Made by a program: the position numbers and the translations under genes
Assembly (NCBI GenBank): GCA_945866505.1
Contig: CAMBHH010000008.1
Location: forward strand, 1-35,277
DNA: 35,277 nt
From: Flavobacterium psychrophilum
GTDB lineage: Bacteria; Bacteroidota; Bacteroidia; Flavobacteriales; Flavobacteriaceae
Direction: 5' to 3'
Part shown: positions 1 to 7,954 of the stretch, piece by piece
Layout: every line of letters begins with the position of its first letter
Position numbering within the stretch: the first letter of the stretch is position 1
Notes under the pieces: generated by a model
What the model was told of the DNA's origin: nothing
Seen by the model: only the letters and a program-made list of their open reading frames with translations
Database searches by the model: none

Positions 1-588
1 GTATTTTTCGAAACTGAGAAAACTCATTTTTTTTGCCGAAGGATATTTGATGTCACCCAAGAAAATGAAGTTTTCCTTGGTTAAAACTGCTTTACATTTC
101 TCAGCACAATCGCCAACAAAATAAAGGGTTTCATGCAAATCTTCGAAAGAGCTTTCGGTGATGATTTCGGCTTGAACTGCTCTTTTATTTTCGAAATTTG
201 GAGTAAAAATAGCGCTATAGACTTCCATTCTTCGGGCATCGAGCATTGGAATTATCAATCCATCGGAAACTTTGGCTTGTGAAGCCAAAACTTGCAAAGT
301 ATCCACCGCAATCAACGGAATTTCCAAAGCGTAACAAAATCCTTTTGCCGCAGAAACGCCAATACGCAATCCGGTATAAGAACCTGGACCTTGACTTACT
401 GCGATTGCGGATATGTCTTGGAAAGTGATTCCAGTTTCTTTGATGATTTCTTCAATAAAAACGTGCAAACGTTCCGCGTGGGTATAGCCTTCTTCGGCAA
501 TTTCTTTGAATAGGATTGTTTTTCCGTCTTTTGCTAAAGCAACGGAACAATTCTTAGTAGCGGTTTCGATGTTGAGAATGTAGGACAA
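1..588 (-). CDS. tsaB: tRNA threonylcarbamoyladenosine biosynthesis protein TsaB (3' end outside window)
   Basis: TsaB is the inactive Kae1/TsaD-like partner that, with TsaD and TsaE, transfers the threonylcarbamoyl group to A37 of ANN-decoding tRNAs in the cytoplasm. The visible 196 codons begin SYILNIETATKNCSV and contain the hallmark GPGSYTGLRIG loop around residues 73-83, so the ASKHA-fold N-terminal half is complete. The C-terminus runs off the window's left edge; about 20-30 residues are probably missing. No ATG lies in frame at the conserved N-terminus. The first plausible start is TTG at 588, which places S-Y-I-L-N exactly where homologues begin. The gene lies 97 bp downstream of the efflux operon on the same strand, and I see no terminator or clear promoter between them, so it could be read through or have its own weak promoter. 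Identification is firm; the start is probable. Confidence 0.93.
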   Translation of the reverse strand, partial: MSYILNIETATKNCSVALAKDGKTILFKEIAEEGYTHAERLHVFIEEIIKETGITFQDISAIAVSQGPGSYTGLRIGVSAAKGFCYALEIPLIAVDTLQVLASQAKVSDGLIIPMLDARRMEVYSAIFTPNFENKRAVQAEIITESSFEDLHETLYFVGDCAEKCKAVLTKENFIFLGDIKYPSAKKMSFLSFEKY

Positions 589-647
589 AAGTTTTGTTGT
601 ATATGGTTTGTTGTTTATGGTTTCTCTCGAAACTTTAAACCCTAAAA

Positions 648-685
648 CTGGATTTACTGAACACAAAAAACTGATTACTGAACAC
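648..685. repeat. imperfect direct repeat downstream of the efflux operon
   Basis: Two near-identical copies, ctggatttactgaacac (648-664) and ctgattactgaacac (671-685), are separated by an A-tract. The second copy touches the stop codon of the preceding adaptor gene. Short low-complexity duplications like this are common between flavobacterial genes. I see no function. Confidence 0.4.
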
Positions 686-1971
686 TATTTCTTCTCTTCC
701 ACTTTATCTGTAGTTACTTTATCGCCAGAATTCAAATCTTTTGAAACGGTAGAATATGGTCCTGTTATAACTACGTCTCCTTCTTTAAGTCCGGTTAGTA
801 CTTCAATATTCGTATCGTCCTGAATTCCAGTTTTAATGATTCGAATTTTGGCTTTATCGCCTACTTTTACAAAAACACATTCTAGTTTTTTATCACTTTT
901 TGGAGCTGATTTTTTCTCGTCTTTGTCTTCTACTTTATAGCCTTTTACAGCCGTTGTATCTGATTTTACTACTACTGAACTAATTGGCACAGACAAAACA
1001 TGGGCTCTTGTTTTAGTAATAATATCAACTGTTGCAGTCATTCCCGGTCTGAAAGGCGAATAAGTTGCAGGCTTCCCTTCCAATAAATCTTGATACGATT
1101 CTTTCAAGATTCTAATTTTAACTTTAAAATTCGTTACTTGATCCGCTGTCAAAGTAGAACTTGCCGAGTTGGAAATACTCGTTACAATGCCTTTGAATTG
1201 TTTTTTCAAATAAGCATCCACCTCAACTTTGGCTTCGTTACCCACTTTTATTTTTACGATGTCATTTTCATTCACATCGACTTCCACTTCCATATTATTC
1301 AGGTTAGCAACGCGAAGAATTTCGGTTCCAGCCATTTGTTGCGTTCCTAAAACTCTTTCGCCCAATTCCACGTTAAGAACAGAAATTGTTCCATCGGCTG
1401 GAGCATAAATTGTGGTTCTCCCTAGATTGTCTTTGGCTTCATTTACTGTTGCTGAAGCACTTTGCACATTGAAATACGCCGATTGTTTGTTGGCTGACGC
1501 TACTTCAAAAGTAGCAATTGATTTGTCCCAGTCTGACTTGGAAATAATCCCTTTGTCGAACAAGGTTTTATTTCTATCGTAATTCGCTTTGGCCTCTTTA
1601 AACGAAGCATCGGCTTGACTCAAATTTGCCTTAGTACCAGATAGATTAGACAATGTTCTGTTGTATCCGGAAGTATATAAATCAGGATTTATTTTTACCA
1701 ATAAATCCCCTTTTTTAACGACTTGCCCTTCAATTACATTCAAAGCAATAATTTCGCCTGAAACTTCTGAGGAAATTTTGACTTCTATTTCAGGTTGAAT
1801 TTTCCCTGTTGCAGAAACAGTTTCAACAATCGTTGTAGCGTTAACAGTTGTAATTTCGATGGATTTCCCTTTGTCTTTACTTCCAATGACTCCCGATTTA
1901 GAAAGTACAATTAACAACCCAATGATTGCAACGGCTGATCCAATTAAAATATAAATAGTTTTTTTTGACAT
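685..1971 (-). CDS. efflux pump periplasmic adaptor subunit (HlyD/MacA family), second adaptor of the operon
   Basis: This is a membrane-fusion protein that should bridge the inner-membrane ABC permease and the TolC-type channel. The 428 residues show an N-terminal membrane anchor (about residues 5-25) and a first lipoyl-like half-motif (ISSEVSGEIIALNVIEGQVV). A helical hairpin of about 80 residues follows, containing LFDKGIISKSDWDKS. The second lipoyl half (IYAPADGTISVLNVELGERV) and the beta-barrel and membrane-proximal domains complete the protein. A charged K/D/E-rich insertion (around 360-380) interrupts the membrane-proximal domain. The gene is last in the operon, 6 bp after the TolC gene, and is the second adaptor in the cluster; it shares the LFDKGVIS-type hairpin motif with the first. 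Lack of a transport assay or close homologue in view leaves the substrate unknown. Confidence 0.9.
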   Translation of the reverse strand: MSKKTIYILIGSAVAIIGLLIVLSKSGVIGSKDKGKSIEITTVNATTIVETVSATGKIQPEIEVKISSEVSGEIIALNVIEGQVVKKGDLLVKINPDLYTSGYNRTLSNLSGTKANLSQADASFKEAKANYDRNKTLFDKGIISKSDWDKSIATFEVASANKQSAYFNVQSASATVNEAKDNLGRTTIYAPADGTISVLNVELGERVLGTQQMAGTEILRVANLNNMEVEVDVNENDIVKIKVGNEAKVEVDAYLKKQFKGIVTSISNSASSTLTADQVTNFKVKIRILKESYQDLLEGKPATYSPFRPGMTATVDIITKTRAHVLSVPISSVVVKSDTTAVKGYKVEDKDEKKSAPKSDKKLECVFVKVGDKAKIRIIKTGIQDDTNIEVLTGLKEGDVVITGPYSTVSKDLNSGDKVTTDKVEEKK

Positions 1972-1977
1972 AATAAA

Positions 1978-3336
1978 TTAGTTTTTTATGATTGGAATTC
2001 CAAAATAGAATTCTAGAATTTTAATTTTGAAAATGTAATCGTATTTGGTTCTCAAAACTTCGGATTGAGCATTAGACAGCAATGTTTGCGCCTGATTGAA
2101 ATCGAAAGAATTCATCATTCCTACTGCATATCTTTCTTTGGCATAATTGTAGGCTTCTTGCCGAGCATCTAAAGCCACAAGTGAAGATTCATAAGCATTC
2201 AAACCTCCTTTAGCATCTGTAAAGGCTGTATACACATTTCTTTGCAAAGTTAATTCTTCTTGTTCAACAGCGATTTTAGATTTTTCTAAATTTACTTTGG
2301 ATCGTTCTACATTATTTTTGACAGAAAAACCGTTAAAGATGGGAATCGATAATTGAGCTCCAAAAGCTTGTCCTTTATTGTCGGTAAATTGTTGGCCAAA
2401 AGGAGCTGCAGGTTGTGAAGTACCCGTTTGAAAATCATACTGATCTGCGTACGAAATTCTTGTGTTAATATTATAAAACCCTTGTAAAGTTGGCTGAAAA
2501 GCTCCTTTGGCAATGGCTACATTTTTTTCAGCAATTTCTAAATTGGTTTTTGCAATTTTCAATTCTGTCCTTTGCTCTTTTGCTTTGTCGTAAACAGCGA
2601 TTGGCGTCTGAGCCAGTATATTGTTTTCGTCTTTAACCGAAGTGTCATCGGTTACATCAAAATCATAAAACTCTTTCAACTGTAACAATTGCGCTAAACT
2701 TAATTTTGAAATCAACAAAGCGTTTTCTGCATTAATCACTCTTTGATTATCCGCAGCAACCGTTGCTTTTATATCCAACAAATCACCTCTTGGAACTGAA
2801 CCGGCTTTTACCAGTTCATCTGAACGAAGTACTTGCTTTTCGTTGATGGCCTTTTGTTCTTGTTGCACTTTTAAATTTTCTTTATTAAAAAGAACTTGCA
2901 AAAAAGCATTGGCTACATTTAGTGCAACATCTTCCTGCATTTTTGTCAATTGGTATTTCGCTGCAATAATAGAGAGATTTGCTCTACGAAGCGTATTTTG
3001 ATTTTGTAAACCTTTGTAAATATCAAAACCAACTCCTGCTCCGAATGAGGAATATTGTGTGGTTTGATTTCTTAAAAGTCCTGTTGTTGGGTCTTGATTT
3101 AAACCCACATTCCACGAATGATTTGCATTTGAATTTAAAGAAGGAATAAAATTTCCGATAGCTGCTTTTTTGTCAATTCCAACTGTTTTTGTGTCTAGTT
3201 CGGTTTGTTTGATGGAAATGTTGTTATCTATAGCATATTTTACGCATTCTTCTAAAGTCCATTTTTTAGTTTGAGCCTGGATAGAAAAGCTAAATAGCAG
3301 GATAAAAACGACTGAGAAATAATTAATTTTTTTCAT
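1978..3336 (-). CDS. TolC family outer membrane efflux protein
   Basis: This should form the trimeric outer-membrane channel of the tripartite pump. I take the ATG at 3336, which gives about 452 residues and a clean signal peptide (MKKINYFSVVFILLFSFSIQ, cleaved near AQ). An ATG 24 bp further upstream adds eight residues (MLRFHSKY) that spoil the n-region. After the signal, WTLEECVKYAIDNN is the typical opening of an OEP repeat. Two such repeats follow, with long helices (QEQKAINEKQVLRSDELVKAG; AQTLLSNAQSEVL) and the GFDIYKGLQNQ and IPIFNGFSVKNN beta-strand hairpins. The C-terminus ends in the usual LEFYFGIPI pattern. It sits between the two adaptor genes. An 83-bp gap upstream with a TAnnTTTG box suggests it may also have its own promoter. 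Confidence 0.93.
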   Translation of the reverse strand: MKKINYFSVVFILLFSFSIQAQTKKWTLEECVKYAIDNNISIKQTELDTKTVGIDKKAAIGNFIPSLNSNANHSWNVGLNQDPTTGLLRNQTTQYSSFGAGVGFDIYKGLQNQNTLRRANLSIIAAKYQLTKMQEDVALNVANAFLQVLFNKENLKVQQEQKAINEKQVLRSDELVKAGSVPRGDLLDIKATVAADNQRVINAENALLISKLSLAQLLQLKEFYDFDVTDDTSVKDENNILAQTPIAVYDKAKEQRTELKIAKTNLEIAEKNVAIAKGAFQPTLQGFYNINTRISYADQYDFQTGTSQPAAPFGQQFTDNKGQAFGAQLSIPIFNGFSVKNNVERSKVNLEKSKIAVEQEELTLQRNVYTAFTDAKGGLNAYESSLVALDARQEAYNYAKERYAVGMMNSFDFNQAQTLLSNAQSEVLRTKYDYIFKIKILEFYFGIPIIKN

Positions 3337-3357
3337 ATATTTTGAATGAAAGCGTAG

Positions 3358-3365
3358 CAAAGGTA
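3358..3365 (-). promoter_or_regulatory. possible -7 box upstream of the TolC gene
   Basis: The minus strand reads TACCTTTG, a perfect match to the Bacteroidetes -7 consensus TAnnTTTG, 22 bp upstream of the chosen ATG. No good TTTG -33 element is visible at the expected spacing, so this is a weak call. It would allow the channel gene and last adaptor to be expressed apart from the rest of the operon. Confidence 0.33.
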
Positions 3366-3419
3366 CTACACAAATTTAACATTTATTTTAAAATTGGAAT
3401 TCTTTTTATTTGAATAGCC

Positions 3420-4535
3420 TTATTGTTTTGGTTCTTCTGTTTTCAAGCCTTGATTCCACACTTTTATTTTGTCAGAAGACTTCAATCCGCTTTTTATTTC
3501 CACATAAATTCCGTCACTAACGCCTAAAACAATATCTTTTCTAGTAAATTTTTGCTTGCTAGTTTCCAATTCAACATAAGGCTTTAGCGTTTTTTTATCA
3601 AATTGAACTAAAGACTCTTTTAGTGCTTGGACTTTGTCCGCTTTTTCTAGTATAATCGAAGCATTGGCACTCAATCCAGCTCTGATAAATGTATTGTCTC
3701 TGTTGGTTAAAGTTGCTTTTATTTCAAATTGAATTGCTCCGTTTTCGGTTTTCCCTTTTGGTGCTATATAAGTCAAAACAGCTTCAAATTTTTTGTTTTC
3801 AATTGCTCCAACAGTAATTTCGATAGGCATATTCAATCTAATTTTCCCTACTTCAGACTCGTCTACTTTACCAACAAATATCATTTTTCCGATATCGGCA
3901 ACACTAGCAATAGTCGTTCCTTCGTTGAAATTATTACTTTCAATAACTTGATTCCCCACTTTCACCGGAACATCTAGCACCATTCCGGTTACAGTTGAAC
4001 GAATCGTAGTATTGGCATAACTTCCAAGCCCAGAAGTCGTGCCAGTTTTTGCAATATCGTAGTCCTGTTTAGAAGCTGCATAATTTTGTTTGGCTTGCTT
4101 GTAAGCCACTTGCGCCGCATCAAAATCATTGGCAGAGATTACTCCTTTGTCGAATAAAGTTTTTTGTCTTTGGTATAATTTCTCTTGATTTTCCAAGTTT
4201 ATTTTGGCTGTTTCAACTTGGTTTTGAGTGCTGCTCAAATTTGACACATTGGCAACCACTTTTATTTTTGCAATCATATCCCCAGCTTTTACAGATTCGC
4301 CCGCTTTGATGTAAACCGCTTCAATAATACCAGAAATATTTGGTTTAATTAACACTTCTTCATCGGGAACTATATTTCCGGTGGCCAGAGTGCTTTTGAT
4401 AATTGTTTTGATCTCTACTTTATCCGTTTCAAAAACGATAGGCGATTCTTGGTTTTTGGCATACAAATAGTACAAAGCCCCGAAAAAAACTATGGCTATA
4501 AGAATTAGTACGGTTATGGTTACTCCTTTTTTCAT
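3420..4535 (-). CDS. efflux pump periplasmic adaptor subunit (HlyD/MacA family), first adaptor of the operon
   Basis: This is a membrane-fusion protein of 371 residues, a normal length for MacA-like adaptors. It has one N-terminal membrane helix (about 5-25). The lipoyl-like domain is split into IKPNISGIIEAVYIKAGESV and the half around TIRSTVTGMVLDVPVKVG. A coiled-coil hairpin between them carries the motif QRQKTLFDKGVISANDFDAA, and a beta-barrel and membrane-proximal domain follow. The gene follows the second permease by 43 bp and precedes the TolC gene. This is the classical place for the MacA partner, so it is the more likely primary adaptor for the two MacB-like permeases. The downstream paralogue could be an alternative or form mixed adaptor rings, but that is inference. 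Substrate is unknown. Confidence 0.92.
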   Translation of the reverse strand: MKKGVTITVLILIAIVFFGALYYLYAKNQESPIVFETDKVEIKTIIKSTLATGNIVPDEEVLIKPNISGIIEAVYIKAGESVKAGDMIAKIKVVANVSNLSSTQNQVETAKINLENQEKLYQRQKTLFDKGVISANDFDAAQVAYKQAKQNYAASKQDYDIAKTGTTSGLGSYANTTIRSTVTGMVLDVPVKVGNQVIESNNFNEGTTIASVADIGKMIFVGKVDESEVGKIRLNMPIEITVGAIENKKFEAVLTYIAPKGKTENGAIQFEIKATLTNRDNTFIRAGLSANASIILEKADKVQALKESLVQFDKKTLKPYVELETSKQKFTRKDIVLGVSDGIYVEIKSGLKSSDKIKVWNQGLKTEEPKQ

Positions 4536-4578
4536 TTTACTGTTTTTAGTCGATTATTATTCTTTTTTGATTGATTTT

Positions 4579-5844
4579 TTATTCTGTTCGTAAAGCATCT
4601 ATTGGTTTAACATTTATGGCGGTTTGTGCTGGAATTAATCCGGCTAATAATCCAGAACCTACCAAAATAAGCAAGGCAATAAATACCACCATTAAGTCAA
4701 CGCTTGGATTGATAAACATCATTCCATCGGTAGGCATTGTTGCCAAAATCATATTGAGTATCGCTAGTAATCCTGTTGCCACAGCAATTCCAAACATACC
4801 TGCAATTATTGTTAGAAAAATGGCTTCTGATAAAATTTGGGATCTAATGGCGCCCGGTGTTGCTCCTAAGGCTCTTCGTATTCCAATTTCTTTAGTTCTT
4901 TCTTTGACTACTATCAACATAATATTGGATATTCCAATTACGCCTGAAAGTAAAACCAATGTTCCAACAAAATAGGCAATAAATTTTAACACCATAAACA
5001 ATTGTTGCACTTTTTGAAACTCTTCGAACAAATCAAAATTACCCACTGCTCTTTCGTCTTCAGGATGAATAGTATGCCGCTCTCGCATAAAGGCTAAAAT
5101 TCCCGGCTTAAGGACAGTAATAGATGCGTCTTCATTGGCAGTTAGCGCCATCCAACCTACCCTATCTCCAAAATTAAAAGCCTGTTGAAAGGTTGTAAAT
5201 GGAATGAAAATATTTTTTTGCGCACCTTCGCCATTTCCCCCGTCATTGCCCTTGGATTTATAGACCCCAACAACCATAAAATTTACACCATTAATTTTAA
5301 TGAATGTTCCTATCACTTCCTCAGCATTGTTATACAATTCAGCAATAACCCCATTGCCGATAATAACTACTTTACGTCTGAAAAGAATATCTTGTTGATT
5401 CACAAAGCGGCCTTTGACGATTTCCATTTGCTCTTGTTTGATTAGCTCTGGATAATCCCCATAAATGGTGTAAGCTCCAGTTTTTGTTCCTCGTATCACA
5501 TTACTCACCCCATTGAAATCTCCCAATTGATTGCGAGGAGAAACATACAAAAGATCTGGAAATCTTTGTTTTAAGGCAACTACATCATTGTTTCTGAATT
5601 CGAATTCTCTTGTTTTAGGCAACCCTTTGTATGCTTTTGAGGTACCTTGCGTCCACATAAACATGGTGTTTGTTGCTATTCCATCAAATCCTTTTTTCAC
5701 TCCGTTTTCCAATCCATTAGAAGCGGCCAATAAAATAACCAAAATAAATATACCCCAAAATACTCCGAAAGCTGTCATTAGCGTTCGAAAGGTATTGGCA
5801 GTCAACGCCTCTAAAATTTCATTCCATTTTTCTCTATCAAACAT
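4579..5844 (-). CDS. MacB-like ABC transporter permease (second permease)
   Basis: This 421-residue inner-membrane protein has the MacB/FtsX topology. There is one N-terminal transmembrane helix (about 20-42), a periplasmic MacB_PCD-type domain of roughly 240 residues, then three C-terminal helices of the FtsX domain. The cytoplasmic coupling motif VKERTKEIGIRRALGATPGAI precedes helix 3, and the C-terminal end reads AGLIPAQTAINVKPIDALRTE. Unlike E. coli MacB it has no fused ATPase domain; the ATPase is the separate gene at 7084-7785. It starts 2 bp after the stop of the first permease, so translation is probably coupled. The two permeases are clear paralogues, which suggests a heterodimeric transporter. 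Confidence 0.92.
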   Translation of the reverse strand: MFDREKWNEILEALTANTFRTLMTAFGVFWGIFILVILLAASNGLENGVKKGFDGIATNTMFMWTQGTSKAYKGLPKTREFEFRNNDVVALKQRFPDLLYVSPRNQLGDFNGVSNVIRGTKTGAYTIYGDYPELIKQEQMEIVKGRFVNQQDILFRRKVVIIGNGVIAELYNNAEEVIGTFIKINGVNFMVVGVYKSKGNDGGNGEGAQKNIFIPFTTFQQAFNFGDRVGWMALTANEDASITVLKPGILAFMRERHTIHPEDERAVGNFDLFEEFQKVQQLFMVLKFIAYFVGTLVLLSGVIGISNIMLIVVKERTKEIGIRRALGATPGAIRSQILSEAIFLTIIAGMFGIAVATGLLAILNMILATMPTDGMMFINPSVDLMVVFIALLILVGSGLLAGLIPAQTAINVKPIDALRTE

Positions 5845-5846
5845 AA

Positions 5847-7091
5847 TTATTCGTCTCTAAGTGCTACAATGGGTTTAATTTTTGCAGCACGATACGCTGG
5901 AATAAATCCTGCCACAGCTCCTGCAATTACTAAAACAATTAAGGTTGATATGGCCACGGTAAAATCTACTTGTGGATTCCTAAAATATTCACTTTCGGCC
6001 TGAGGACCTACAAATTCAAGAAGAGCCAAGCCCGTCAAAAGGCCCATAAAACCTGAAATAATAGTTATAAATATAGATTCGTGCAAAATCATCGTTATAA
6101 TGGAAATTGGGGAAGCGCCAAGGGCTTTTCGAATACCAATTTCCTTAGTTCGTTCTTTTACTATAATCATCATAATGTTACTGACCCCAACAACACCAGC
6201 TATAATAGTACAAATCCCAACCCACCAGAAGAACAATCGGATATACAAATTCAAATCATAAAATTTTTTGGCTTCGACAACTGAATTATTTATACCAATG
6301 GCACTTTCGTCATCGGGAGCGATTGAGTTTTTACCTCTAAGCAAAAGACCTAAATCTGTGGAGAATTGAGTAGCTTCGGCAACAGCTTCCTCATAAGTGT
6401 CTTTCTTTTTCAAAGTATAAAATAAAACACTTACTTTATCTCCTACTCCATACACTTTTTGGGTAGTCGATAATGGCAAGTACACACGACCTTCTTCCCT
6501 TTCGCCAGCAGGATCGGTAAAAACACCGACCACTTTAAAATTGATATTATTCACCGCTATTTTTTCGCCAATAGGATCTTCTCCCTTGAATAAATCCAAA
6601 CTAATTTTTTGACCAATTACTGCCACTTTTTCAGAATTAATCAAGTCATTGGCATTTACAAAACGCCCTTTAATAATAGTGGCATTTTCAATAGCTAAAT
6701 AATCTGGATTTACGCCACGATATTGATAATTTCCTGACTCTTTTCCATAAACTACATTTGCACCCCAAGCATTATAAGTTGCTCCATTTTTATCAAATAA
6801 ATCCCCATATTTTTGAACTGAAATGTCATAATCACTGTTCCTGAATTGTATTTGTCTGCCAGGATTCAATCCTTTGTATGCTTTTGTAGTTGCACCTGAC
6901 CAAACCTCAATAATTCCGGCAGCATCGCGCTCAAATTGTTTTTCAATTCCGTTTTGCAGCCCTTTTCCAACTCCAAGAAGAATTACCAAAATAAAGATAC
7001 CCGAAGCCACAGAAAGTCCCGTGAGAAAAGTTCTCAGTTTGTTTTTGGCAATTGCCTCAAATATTTCTTGCCAGCGTTCTATATTAAACAT
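5847..7091 (-). CDS. MacB-like ABC transporter permease (first permease)
   Basis: This 414-residue paralogue of the downstream permease has the same layout: one N-terminal helix (about 20-42), a periplasmic MacB_PCD-like domain, and three C-terminal FtsX helices. The coupling motif reads VKERTKEIGIRKALGASPISI and the protein ends KIKPIVALRDE. MacB-type permeases drive mechanotransmission: ATP hydrolysis in the cytoplasm moves the periplasmic domain, and substrate is passed to the adaptor and TolC. The ATG overlaps the end of the ATPase gene by 8 bp (ATGTTTAA arrangement), so the two are translationally coupled. The two permeases probably pair with one ATPase dimer. Confidence 0.92.
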   Translation of the reverse strand: MFNIERWQEIFEAIAKNKLRTFLTGLSVASGIFILVILLGVGKGLQNGIEKQFERDAAGIIEVWSGATTKAYKGLNPGRQIQFRNSDYDISVQKYGDLFDKNGATYNAWGANVVYGKESGNYQYRGVNPDYLAIENATIIKGRFVNANDLINSEKVAVIGQKISLDLFKGEDPIGEKIAVNNINFKVVGVFTDPAGEREEGRVYLPLSTTQKVYGVGDKVSVLFYTLKKKDTYEEAVAEATQFSTDLGLLLRGKNSIAPDDESAIGINNSVVEAKKFYDLNLYIRLFFWWVGICTIIAGVVGVSNIMMIIVKERTKEIGIRKALGASPISIITMILHESIFITIISGFMGLLTGLALLEFVGPQAESEYFRNPQVDFTVAISTLIVLVIAGAVAGFIPAYRAAKIKPIVALRDE

Positions 7092-7785
7092 ACGATGAGG
7101 CTCTTACTTGTTCAACCAATTTATCGTCGATGATTAATCCATCTTTCAGGACTACATTTCGTTTGCACATCGCTGCTATATCAGGTTCGTGCGTTACAAT
7201 CAAAATGGTTTTTCCTTCGTCATTAATTCCTTGTATCAATTCCATAACTTCATACGAAGTCAAAGTATCCAAAGCTCCTGTTGGCTCATCTGCTAAAAGC
7301 ACTTTTGGGTTCGATGCTAATGCTCTAGCAATCGCCACACGCTGTTTTTGTCCTCCAGAAAGTTCATTGGGCAAATGGTGTGAATGCGAAGCTAAACCCA
7401 CTTTCTCTAAATATTTCATTGCAATTTCGTTGCGTTCTTTTCGCTTCATCCCCTGATAATACAAAGGTAAAGCCACATTATCTAAGGCACTTTTGTAACT
7501 AATTAGATTGAAAGATTGAAATACAAAACCAAGAAACTGGTTTCGATATCGAGAAGCGATAGTTTCATTTAATTTTTTGATGGGCACATTGTCCAAAGTA
7601 TAAAGTCCTGAATCGGCTTCGTCCAAAATGCCTAAAATATTCAATAACGTAGATTTTCCTGAACCCGATGATCCCATAATGGCGACTAATTCACCTTCTT
7701 TGATGTTGAAATTGATTCCTTTTAGCACGTGCAATTCAGAACCGCCAACTTTATACGATTTATGTAAGTCTTTAATCTCAATCAT
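7084..7785 (-). CDS. ABC transporter ATP-binding protein (MacB/LolD type)
   Basis: This is the ATPase of the efflux cluster, 233 residues and essentially only a nucleotide-binding domain. Visible motifs are Walker A GSSGSGKST (38-46), Q-loop Gln90, signature LSGGQ (142-146), Walker B VLLADE (162-167) with the following D-loop ALD, and H-loop His199. The PTGALD and FVFQSFNLI segments are typical of the MacB/LolD/FtsE subgroup, which works with FtsX-type permeases. It is the first gene of the six-gene minus-strand operon and overlaps the first permease by 8 bp. A promoter candidate lies 30-60 bp upstream. Substrate could be a lipophilic drug, peptide or lipoprotein; sequence alone cannot tell. 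Confidence 0.94.
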   Translation of the reverse strand: MIEIKDLHKSYKVGGSELHVLKGINFNIKEGELVAIMGSSGSGKSTLLNILGILDEADSGLYTLDNVPIKKLNETIASRYRNQFLGFVFQSFNLISYKSALDNVALPLYYQGMKRKERNEIAMKYLEKVGLASHSHHLPNELSGGQKQRVAIARALASNPKVLLADEPTGALDTLTSYEVMELIQGINDEGKTILIVTHEPDIAAMCKRNVVLKDGLIIDDKLVEQVRASSYV

Positions 7786-7818
7786 TTTAAATATTTTTAA
7801 ACAAATTTAGATATACTG

Positions 7819-7848
7819 CAAACGTAATATTAACAAGAATATGTTAAA
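7819..7848 (-). promoter_or_regulatory. probable promoter of the efflux operon
   Basis: On the minus strand, TACGTTTG (7819-7826) matches the Bacteroidetes -7 consensus TAnnTTTG. TTTA (7845-7848) sits 18 bp upstream of it, one base off the -33 TTTG. Transcription would start near 7812, leaving a leader of about 27 nt before the ATPase ATG. The site is in the 169-bp divergent region shared with the DUF4403 gene. Confidence 0.5.
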
Positions 7849-7912
7849 CGTTCCATACTATTTTGGTATAAGACCTAATTTCTATAAATATGTTACAGCC
7901 CAAGCCTAAAAA

Positions 7913-7934
7913 TATATTTGTTTTGCTAATTTTG
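7913..7934 (+). promoter_or_regulatory. possible -7 boxes for the DUF4403 gene
   Basis: Two exact TAnnTTTG matches lie in tandem upstream of the plus-strand gene: TATATTTG (7913-7920) and TAATTTTG (7927-7934). Neither has a convincing TTTG element about 19-20 bp upstream, so it is uncertain which, if either, is used. Confidence 0.33.
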
Positions 7935-7954
7935 TTATCTAAAACAAAAATAAA

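Noticed and set aside
4571..4975. 134-residue plus-strand ORF opposite the second permease
   Set aside because: Antisense to conserved FtsX-domain codons; its composition simply mirrors the permease helices.
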